Shown here: piece after piece, positions 16,466 through 25,801 of the stretch
How positions within the stretch are numbered: the stretch's first letter is position 1
Layout of the letters: each line of letters starts with the position of its first letter
The notes under the pieces: model-generated
Seen by the model: only the letters and a program-made list of their open reading frames with translations
What the model was told of the DNA's origin: nothing
Database searches by the model: none
Program-made: the position numbers and the translations under genes
DNA from: Bacillota bacterium
GTDB lineage: Bacteria; Bacillota; Clostridia; Acetivibrionales; DTU013
NCBI GenBank assembly: GCA_023439545.1
Contig: JAEXNT010000001.1
Coordinates: 1 to 64,000 of the forward strand
DNA: 64,000 bases
Reading direction: 5' to 3'

Positions 16466-17135
16466 AAAGTTCAGATACGAAACCCATCTGCATACGAGGG
16501 AAGCCAGCGCCTGCGCTCGGAGCACCGGCGCTGAAATGGTCAGGGCGCATTACTTTGCGGGGTATTCCGGTATCATCATTACAGACCATTTTTTCAACGG
16601 AAATACGGCAATCCCATCCTCTTTAAACTGGGAGAAACGGATAGACGCTTTTTGCCTGGGGTATGAGAACGCTTTGAAAGAGGCAGAAAAGTTCAATTTC
16701 CATGTCTTTTTCGGATGGGAATACAATGACCGCGGTGCAGAATTCTTGACGTACGGATTGGGCAGGGATTTCCTGCTCGACAACCCTGATATGCTGACCT
16801 GGCCTATAGAAAAATACCTCACAACAGTCCGGCAGAGCGGAGGCTTCGTTTCACAAGCGCATCCCTTCAGAGAGGCAAGCTATATCGGCAGTATACGGGT
16901 TTTCCCCGAATATGTGGACGCTGTCGAAGTGTGCAATGCGAGCCATACCAACCCCAAGTTCGACAGGCTTGCGCTTGAGCTTGCCCGAAAATATTCCCTT
17001 TACCGGACCAGCGGTTCGGATACGCATTTTGCGGGATGCATGTACGGGGGCGGTATGGAATTCGATCACGAAATTTTTTCTATAGGGGAGTTTATCGAGG
17101 CGGTGAAGAAAAACGGGACGGAAGACCGCGAATAA
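16458..17135 (+). CDS. PHP-domain metal-dependent phosphoesterase
   Basis: The 225-residue protein has the PHP motifs that coordinate two or three metal ions: THLHT at the N terminus, ITDHF, the GWE segment, SQAHPFR and the C-terminal GSDTH. PHP enzymes hydrolyse phosphoesters (histidinol-phosphate, nucleotides, DNA ends); the substrate here is unknown. ATG 16458 overlaps the stop of the ArsR gene by 8 bases, implying translational coupling. The pairing suggests expression is tied to metal level, possibly because the enzyme needs the metal or repairs metal damage. That link is inference. Confidence 0.82.
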   Translation: MAEKFRYETHLHTREASACARSTGAEMVRAHYFAGYSGIIITDHFFNGNTAIPSSLNWEKRIDAFCLGYENALKEAEKFNFHVFFGWEYNDRGAEFLTYGLGRDFLLDNPDMLTWPIEKYLTTVRQSGGFVSQAHPFREASYIGSIRVFPEYVDAVEVCNASHTNPKFDRLALELARKYSLYRTSGSDTHFAGCMYGGGMEFDHEIFSIGEFIEAVKKNGTEDRE

Positions 17136-17240
17136 AGTAAACGAATAGCAGAGTTTATAAAATAGTATTGCTTTTCTGATACAGTACATAATATAATTAA
17201 CGGGTAATAAAACTGAAAGCCAGTACAGGAGGGGCAAACC

Positions 17241-17300
17241 ATGGAATGGTGTTATCTCAATGTACCGGTAAAAGGCCGCGGCCTCAGCTCCGAGCAATGA
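17241..17300 (+). CDS. Putative 19-residue leader peptide upstream of the ABC-F gene
   Basis: ATG 17241 is preceded by AGGAGGGG with good spacing and opens a 19-codon frame (MEWCYLNVPVKGRGLSSEQ) ending at TGA 17300. It lies in a gap of about 690 bases with no other gene, ahead of two terminators and an ABC-F gene. ABC-F genes such as vmlR, and several resistance genes, are controlled by ribosome-mediated attenuation with short leader ORFs. By that analogy this may be a sensor peptide. Bases 17270-17281 within the ORF can pair with the first terminator's 3' arm. Translation is unproven. Confidence 0.45.
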   Translation: MEWCYLNVPVKGRGLSSEQ

Positions 17301-17357
17301 CCATAAGGTCATGGGGATCTAAGTGCATATCATATTCGGTGATGCATTGTCCGGAGC
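17287..17357 (+). ncRNA. Candidate structured RNA (three-way junction) in the ABC-F leader
   Basis: GCTCCG (17287-17292) and CGGAGC (17352-17357) close a loop holding two hairpins: ATGACC-ATAA-GGTCAT at about 17296-17311, and TGCATATCA pairing with TGATGCA at about 17324-17346. This multi-branched fold matches no riboswitch I can name. It overlaps the end of the leader ORF, so translation would disturb it. The remaining 17360-17620 shows no gene. Confidence 0.4.
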
Positions 17358-17627
17358 CTAAAAGCTGCAAGTAGCCGATGCCGGGATGATTTTCATAATA
17401 AGCTTTCCAGAACGGGAATAAGCTTGTCGAAGCAGGTCTTTGGGTATACCTTATGATTTGTTACGATCATTCGGCTTTATCGTGTGAAATTGCGGATATG
17501 GTTTTATTACAGCTATATTGTACTCGTAATATACGTTTCAGACGTTTGAATATTTTCGGTTTATAAAGCCGGCTAATTTAGTAAGCCATAATATTCAAAA
17601 CGACGAACGCGATGACGGTCGTATTCT

Positions 17628-17665
17628 AAAGCTGCGGAATGTACACTGATGCCGCGGCTTTTGTT
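17628..17665 (+). terminator. Intrinsic terminator 1 in the ABC-F leader
   Basis: AAAGCTGCGG (17628-17637) pairs with CCGCGGCTTT (17652-17661; one G-T pair) and is followed by T-rich sequence. It lies about 160 bases before the ABC-F start and could act as an attenuator. Confidence 0.7.
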
Positions 17666-17703
17666 ATTTCATCAGAATCTTGTCAATCTCCTTTTTGAAA
17701 CGG

Positions 17704-17731
17704 GGACCGCGGATAGTACTGCGGTCCTTTT
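17704..17731 (+). terminator. Intrinsic terminator 2 in the ABC-F leader
   Basis: GGACCGC (17704-17710) and GCGGTCC (17721-17727) form a 7-bp stem followed by TTTT. It is a second stop signal in tandem with the one at 17628. Confidence 0.7.
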
Positions 17732-17822
17732 GCTTTTAACCGTCCCGTAAAACACACCGAATTTACCGAAAAGGTGCAAAATTAAAACATTTTGAAACGA
17801 ACATACAGAGGAGTGATAAGAT

Positions 17823-19829
<2,007 letters not shown>

Positions 19830-19921
19830 TATTCGCTAAAAATATAAAGGAGATTGTATAAATTTACCGAATATAATTGTAGAAGCTAGTTAAATTTCAA
19901 TACAACAGGGGGGGTATAACA

Positions 19922-21412
19922 GTGAAGAAGGTCGATAATTATAATACGCGCAGAGCGAATACCGTCAGCTTGATAATTATTGCTATTACAATAGTTATGA
20001 TGACGATCCAGGCTTACATTACGTTAGGGATCCCGGGAGCATTGGATACCGGCATAAAAGGAGGCGTCGTAATTGCGCTCGCCCTGATTGTTTATTTCAT
20101 AAAGATGAATCCATATATCAAAGGCCTGCTCTACGGCCTGATACCAGGGGTTGTCTCGATAGCGCTTTTCTTTTTGACAGGATACGAACTGGATCAGCAT
20201 TATATTATATTTGCCTCAGCCGCTTTAGTTGCGCTTTATTTTAAAAAGCAACTGTTTATATGGTATGCGATAATAATGGACGTGCTCTATATATCCATTT
20301 TTACGTTTAAAGCTGAAAATTTTATGGGCTCTGAGGCGAATCTTGCCAATTTTATCAGTGTGTTCATACTTTACAACAGCGTCGTAGTTTTGTTATACCT
20401 CATGACCCGCTGGGGAAGGGCTCTTGTAGATGACGCCGGCGAAAAGGAGTCCAAGGCTCAGGGGCTGCTTGCAAAGCTGGAAGAGACCTTCGCGGGTTTG
20501 GATCAAAGCTCCATGGCCCTAGACAGCAATATTGAAAGCTTTACGGGCAATGTACGAACTACAAGGGATGCGAGCAGTGAGATAACGGACGCTATGAACG
20601 AGATGTCGAAGGTCATACAGGCTGAGTCAGCCGGCATCCAGCAAATAAGTTCGAACATGGTGGATTCGCTTTCAGGCGTAAATAACGCCAGGGAGATATC
20701 GAAGGGGATCATTACAAAAACAGCCGAGATGAGTGAAAAAATCATTGAAGGCCGCAACCAGATAGAGCAGATAAACGGCAATATGCAGATAGTCAGCACT
20801 GCTATAGGAACGGCGACATCTACTGTAAACGGTCTGCAAAACAGTGTGGAAACCATTAACGCCTCTCTTGAGGGAATAAAGCAGATCGCGGAGCAGACCA
20901 ACATGCTTGCACTAAACGCCTCGATAGAATCCGCGCGCGCAGGTGAACAGGGCAAGGGCTTCGCTGTCGTTGCAGAGGAGATTCGGAAGCTGGCTGATCA
21001 GAGTTCCAAAATAGTCGGCGAAATAAACAAGGTCATAGCAGGCATACTCGAAAAGACGCGCGAAGCAACCGACTATGTAAATCGGGGCGACCTTGTAGTA
21101 AGTGAGGAGAAGGATCTTATAAACAACATTTCGCATTACTTCGGATCTATCGAACAGTCTTTTGCGCAGACCAATGAGGAAATAGTAAGAGAGATGGAGC
21201 TGTTCGACAGTATCGCCGAAAACTATGTAAATGCACAGGCTCAGCTCGAAAACATATCCTCCATTTCTGAGGAAAACGTTGCGTCGGTCCAGGAAATAAT
21301 GGCAACTGTAGAAAATGAAAATGAGCAGATCGTACATATTGATAAATCGATTGAAGAGATAGGGAAATTAAGCGGGAAATTGAAGGAAATGATAGCTTCC
21401 GGAAAAGCATGA
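19922..21412 (+). CDS. Methyl-accepting chemotaxis protein with a multi-helix membrane sensor
   Basis: The 496-residue chemoreceptor has about six hydrophobic helices packed into residues 12-165 with little extracellular loop, then a cytoplasmic MCP signalling domain. The hairpin tip, which binds CheA/CheW, is recognisable in EQTNMLALNASIESARAGEQGKGFAVVAEEIRKLA; heptad-rich methylation helices flank it. No PAS, Cache or HAMP domain is obvious, so it may sense a membrane-soluble or intracellular cue. The start is GTG 19922 after a run of seven G. It is followed at 20 bases by a strong terminator and then by the xylanase genes, so a role in plant-fibre taxis is possible but unproven. Confidence 0.9.
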   Translation: MKKVDNYNTRRANTVSLIIIAITIVMMTIQAYITLGIPGALDTGIKGGVVIALALIVYFIKMNPYIKGLLYGLIPGVVSIALFFLTGYELDQHYIIFASAALVALYFKKQLFIWYAIIMDVLYISIFTFKAENFMGSEANLANFISVFILYNSVVVLLYLMTRWGRALVDDAGEKESKAQGLLAKLEETFAGLDQSSMALDSNIESFTGNVRTTRDASSEITDAMNEMSKVIQAESAGIQQISSNMVDSLSGVNNAREISKGIITKTAEMSEKIIEGRNQIEQINGNMQIVSTAIGTATSTVNGLQNSVETINASLEGIKQIAEQTNMLALNASIESARAGEQGKGFAVVAEEIRKLADQSSKIVGEINKVIAGILEKTREATDYVNRGDLVVSEEKDLINNISHYFGSIEQSFAQTNEEIVREMELFDSIAENYVNAQAQLENISSISEENVASVQEIMATVENENEQIVHIDKSIEEIGKLSGKLKEMIASGKA

Positions 21413-21430
21413 GCCAATTACGATTGAAGG

Positions 21431-21461
21431 GGCCGGTATCTTGAGATACCGGCCTTTTTTT
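21431..21461 (+). terminator. Intrinsic terminator of the chemoreceptor gene
   Basis: A perfect 10-bp stem, GGCCGGTATC-TTGA-GATACCGGCC, is followed by TTTTTTT. Confidence 0.95.
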
Positions 21462-21542
21462 GAGCTGCCTTCATTTACTTTATTACCAGCAATTGACATA
21501 AATATTTGCATTTGGTAATTTATATTTTGGAGGTGGTTCAAA

Positions 21543-24500
21543 TTGAGTAGTATCAGGTTAAAGAATTGGAGAAGGACTCTTGCGTTGTTTTCGGTGTTCG
21601 CATTGATTTTTATGTATGCGCCGGCTATCAGCAGCGCGGAGACGGCAACAGTCTATCACGAAACCTTTGAGACAGGCAAGGGGGTTGCAGTGCAATCCGG
21701 CGGCGCCAGCCTGACGCATGTCACGGACAAGGTCTTTGAAGGGAACAGTGACGGAGCCGCTTTGTACGTCGGTAACAGAGTGAACAACTGGGACGCGGCC
21801 GATTTCGGGTTTACAGACATGGGCCTTGAAAATGGAAAGACATATACGATAACAGTGAAGGGTTTTGTTGACTCCGATGCGGTCATACCTGAAGGAGCGC
21901 AGGCTTTTCTGCAGTGCGTGGACAGCTATGCCTGGCTGGCGGGCGCCAATTATACCGTCGGAGGGGCATTCACTCTGACAGGTACCTATACGGTCGACAC
22001 CGGCAAGGACTCGAAATTAAGAGTCCAGTCGAACGACGCCGGCGCAGTTGTTCCGTTCTATATCGGGGACATACTGATTACCGGAGAACCGGCGGTAACG
22101 GAAAAACAGGTTTATCATGAAAGCTTTGCGTCGGGAAAGGGTGTTGCGGTGCAATCCGGCGGCGCCAGCCTGACACAGGTGACCGACAAGGTTTTTGAAG
22201 GCAATGACGACGCAGCCGCATTGTACGTAAGTAACAGGGTAAACAACTGGGACGCGGTGGATTTCAGGTTTGCGGACACAGGCCTTGCTAACGGCAAAAC
22301 GTATACTATAAAAGTAACAGGTTATGTCGACGCTGATGTAGCCGTAACTACCGGAGCAGGGGCGGCGCTCCAGACGGATAAGACCTATGCATGGCTGGCC
22401 GGAACTGATTTTGCGGCCGGACAGGCGTTCGTTCTTACCAGGGAATACACTGTAGATACCACTACGGATACGGCTATCCGTATTCAATCAAATGAAGCCG
22501 GAAAAGCAATTCCTTTCTACATAGGAGACATATTGATCACAGAGAAGGTGTCATCAGGCGGCGATGATGAGCCCAGGCCTCCTGCGCTGCCCTTCACGGC
22601 TGTAACCTTTGAAGATCAGACAACGGGTGGTTTCGGCGGCAGAGGCGGTAATGAAACGCTTACTGTGACAAACGAAGACAACCATACCGACGGCGGTTCG
22701 TACTGCCTAAAAGTCGAGGGCAGGGAGCAAGCCTGGAACGGGCCGTCGCTGCGAGTGGAGAAGTACATCGACCAGGGCGCCGAATACAAAGTGACAGCCT
22801 GGGTCAAGACAATAACTCCCTCAAGCGTTCAACTCCAGCTTTCGACCCAGGTAGGCGACGGAAGCGGCGCGAATTATGTAAATCTGCAGGGTAAGACGAT
22901 CAGTACCGCAGACGGCTGGGTTAGGTATGAGGGGACTTACCGTTATAACAATGTAGGCAGCGAATATGTAACGATATACGTGGAGAGCTCCAATAATGCC
23001 ACGGCATCCTTCTATATCGACGATATCAGCTTTGTGCCGACCGGCTCCGGGCCTATCGACATACAGAGGGATCTTGTACCGATCAAGGACGCATATCAGA
23101 ATGATTTCCTGATAGGAGACGCCATTGCCGAGGAGGATCTGCAGGGAGTAAGGCTTGATCTGCTGAAAATGCACTGTAACATAGCGACGGCAGGCAACGC
23201 AATGAAGCCGCTTTATCTACAGCCTTCAAAGGGCAATTTCGACTTTTCTGCGGCTGACAGGATAGTTGACAAGGTTTTAGCCGAAGGCCTCAAAATGCAT
23301 GGACACGTGCTGGTATGGCATTCGCAGACCGGCGCATGGATGAACACGACGACGGACTCGGGCGGTAACACTATCGCGCTGGGTCGCGACGAGGCCCTTG
23401 ATAATATGAGGACCCATATCAAAACTGTCATGGAGCATTTTGGAGATAAGGTAATTTCATGGGATGTTGTAAATGAAGCTATGAACGATAGCCCATCGAA
23501 TCCGGCTGATTGGAAGGCATCACTGCGCAGAAGCCCATGGTATAACGCAATAGGCGACGATTATGTAGAGCAGGCGTTCCTCGCGGCAAGAGAAGTGCTT
23601 GACCAGCATCCCGAGTGGAAGCCTATAACGCTTTATTACAATGATTACAATGACGACAACCAGAGTAAGGCTACAGCGATCTACAACATGGTGAAAGAGC
23701 TCAATGACAGGTATGCACTGACACATCCCGGCAAGCTCCTTATCGACGGCGTCGGTATGCAGGCGCATTACAATATGAGCACGAACCCGGCGAATGTATT
23801 GCTTTCTCTGGAAAGGTTCCTTTCACTGGGTGTTAAGGTTGGTATAACAGAGCTTGACATTCAAGCCGGAAGCAATTACCAGCTGTCGGATAAGCAAGCA
23901 ATAGCCCAGGGTTATTTGTACGCACAGCTACTAAAGATATTCAGGGATCACGCAGCAAATATAGAACGTGTTACATTCTGGGGATTGGATGACGGCACAA
24001 GCTGGAGATCCTCTACGAATCCTACGCCGTTCGACAAGAACCTGCAGGCAAAAAAGGCTTATTACGGTGTCATCGATCCCGATAAGTACATGGCTGAGAA
24101 TATACCCGAGCCCCCGCCGGAAGTATACAAGTCGACAGCCGGATACGCGACTCCGGTTATTGACGGAACGGCCGATGCTGTTTGGAACGATACGCCTGCG
24201 ATGCCCATAAGCAGGTATCAGATGGCCCTCCAGGGAGCCAACGGTACGGCAAAAGCCCTCTGGGATGAGAAAAACCTGTACGTTCTGGTCCAGGTTAGCG
24301 ATGCACAGCTCGACAAGACGAGCGCAAATGCGTGGGAACAGGATTCGGTGGAAGCCTTCGTGGATGAGAACAACGGAAAGACATCATACTACGAGAATGA
24401 TGACGGACAGTACAGGATCAATTTCGACAATGAAACCTCCTTCAATCCGGCGGCAATTGCGGAAGGCTTCGAATCAAAGACCAGCATTTCCGGGACAAAT

Positions 24501-25595
24501 TACACTGTCGAGATGAAGATACCGTTCAAGACGATTACCCCGGCCAACGATGTAAAAATCGGTTTCGATGTGCAAATAAACGACGGAAATAACGGCTTGC
24601 GTCAAAGTGCAGCCACGTGGAACGACTTGACCGGAAACGCATATCAGGACACCTCCGTATATGGAGTCGTTACCCTTACCGGTTATGACCCCGATATTGC
24701 GATCGTGGAGGCCGCGGTTACTGCAATAGTAGGCGGAACCTACCTGATACCGTTTACCAGCCAAACCAGTCAGGAGACAAAGAACGCCTGGGTACAGGCT
24801 GCGGCTAATGCGCTCATTCCCGGGGGGAATGGTTCGGTTGCCGTTGTTACCTATGACGGCGGGTATATTGTTACGGTAACAAAAGGTCAGGTCGCCAGAA
24901 CCGCCGAAATCACCGTAACCGAGCAGCCGAGTCCGGTGAACCTGCTGAAGGGCCTGACACTGAGCTCCGGCACTATTAAGCCGGACTTCAGCGGAAAAAC
25001 TCTCTGTTATTCCGCAAACGTTCCCAACAGCATAACTAAAATCAAAGTTACGCCTGTTTTGGAGGATATCAGAGCTTCGATGACTGTAAATGGCTGTGCT
25101 GCAACAAGCGGTCAGCCGTCGCAGGATATCGCCCTCAAAGTGGGCTATAATACTGTCTCGATAGTTGTTACCGCCCAGGATGGAAATCACAGGACCTATA
25201 AAGTAACAGTAAACAGGCTGATGTATAATTTCATGGGTTTCCTGTCTCCGATCAAACCTGACGGCTCTGCCGTATTCAAAGCCGGCAGCGTGATTCCGGT
25301 CAAATTCCAGCTTAAGAGTACCGCAGGTTATGTATATCCGTATGCAATTGCAAAAGTCTACATTGCAAAAGTGACCAACGGGACTGTAGGAGCCGAGAAG
25401 CCTGCACAGGCGTCAGGCTGGGGATATAAAGGCAACTTGTGCCGGTATGATTTATTCAATAAGCAGTATGTTTTCAATCTGAACACCAAAGGCTTCACAA
25501 AGGGAACCTACAGGATCAGGGCCGACCTTGGAGACGGGCTGACATACACTGTCAATATCAACCTGAAAGATAAAACGCCTGACGGAAGACACTAG
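21543..25595 (+). CDS. Secreted modular GH10 endo-xylanase (3x CBM22-like, GH10, CBM9, cadherin-like, PxKF-like)
   Basis: The 1350-residue secreted enzyme cleaves internal beta-1,4 bonds of xylan. The order is: signal peptide (1-31); two near-identical CBM22-like modules (about 37-180 and 185-335), a third CBM22 (about 350-500); GH10 barrel (about 505-860); CBM9 from about 862 to 1055; a linker; a cadherin-like beta-sandwich (about 1140-1225); and a C-terminal FMGFLSPIKPDGS...FKAGSVIPVKFQL module of PxKF type. The acid/base is E645 in WDVVNEAMND and the nucleophile E770 in ITELDIQ. No dockerin or SLH anchor is present, so it is probably free or held by its extra C-terminal modules. Start is TTG 21543 after GGAGGTGG. 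A paralogue follows. Confidence 0.95.
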   Translation: MSSIRLKNWRRTLALFSVFALIFMYAPAISSAETATVYHETFETGKGVAVQSGGASLTHVTDKVFEGNSDGAALYVGNRVNNWDAADFGFTDMGLENGKTYTITVKGFVDSDAVIPEGAQAFLQCVDSYAWLAGANYTVGGAFTLTGTYTVDTGKDSKLRVQSNDAGAVVPFYIGDILITGEPAVTEKQVYHESFASGKGVAVQSGGASLTQVTDKVFEGNDDAAALYVSNRVNNWDAVDFRFADTGLANGKTYTIKVTGYVDADVAVTTGAGAALQTDKTYAWLAGTDFAAGQAFVLTREYTVDTTTDTAIRIQSNEAGKAIPFYIGDILITEKVSSGGDDEPRPPALPFTAVTFEDQTTGGFGGRGGNETLTVTNEDNHTDGGSYCLKVEGREQAWNGPSLRVEKYIDQGAEYKVTAWVKTITPSSVQLQLSTQVGDGSGANYVNLQGKTISTADGWVRYEGTYRYNNVGSEYVTIYVESSNNATASFYIDDISFVPTGSGPIDIQRDLVPIKDAYQNDFLIGDAIAEEDLQGVRLDLLKMHCNIATAGNAMKPLYLQPSKGNFDFSAADRIVDKVLAEGLKMHGHVLVWHSQTGAWMNTTTDSGGNTIALGRDEALDNMRTHIKTVMEHFGDKVISWDVVNEAMNDSPSNPADWKASLRRSPWYNAIGDDYVEQAFLAAREVLDQHPEWKPITLYYNDYNDDNQSKATAIYNMVKELNDRYALTHPGKLLIDGVGMQAHYNMSTNPANVLLSLERFLSLGVKVGITELDIQAGSNYQLSDKQAIAQGYLYAQLLKIFRDHAANIERVTFWGLDDGTSWRSSTNPTPFDKNLQAKKAYYGVIDPDKYMAENIPEPPPEVYKSTAGYATPVIDGTADAVWNDTPAMPISRYQMALQGANGTAKALWDEKNLYVLVQVSDAQLDKTSANAWEQDSVEAFVDENNGKTSYYENDDGQYRINFDNETSFNPAAIAEGFESKTSISGTNYTVEMKIPFKTITPANDVKIGFDVQINDGNNGLRQSAATWNDLTGNAYQDTSVYGVVTLTGYDPDIAIVEAAVTAIVGGTYLIPFTSQTSQETKNAWVQAAANALIPGGNGSVAVVTYDGGYIVTVTKGQVARTAEITVTEQPSPVNLLKGLTLSSGTIKPDFSGKTLCYSANVPNSITKIKVTPVLEDIRASMTVNGCAATSGQPSQDIALKVGYNTVSIVVTAQDGNHRTYKVTVNRLMYNFMGFLSPIKPDGSAVFKAGSVIPVKFQLKSTAGYVYPYAIAKVYIAKVTNGTVGAEKPAQASGWGYKGNLCRYDLFNKQYVFNLNTKGFTKGTYRIRADLGDGLTYTVNINLKDKTPDGRH

Positions 25596-25618
25596 ATCGA
25601 ACTCCATACCCTAAATAA

Positions 25619-25660
25619 CGAAAGCCTTCGTTGGATCGGTTCAACGGGGGCTTTTCTTTT
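25619..25660 (+). terminator. Intrinsic terminator of the first xylanase gene
   Basis: GAAAGCCTTCGTTGGA and TTCAACGGGGGCTTTTC pair around a TCGG loop, followed by TTTT. It separates the two xylanase genes, which therefore have separate transcripts. Confidence 0.85.
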
Positions 25661-25801
25661 GAACACGGATAATATCTTTAAAATGTCAGATATAAATCTT
25701 TAATTTGGTAATTTACGATGTAAATTGGAATCTGTATAATTAGAGCTGGAGAAAATTGTATTTTTGTGCCTAACTATATTATTTTATGGAGGTGGCCCAT
25801 T

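Noticed and set aside
17228..17262. GGGGCAAACC followed by an ACCAT-ATGGT hairpin, resembling the start of a c-di-GMP-I (GEMM) riboswitch
   Set aside because: The second half of the consensus (ACGCAAAGCC and the receptor helix) is missing; the G-run is better explained as the leader ORF's binding site.
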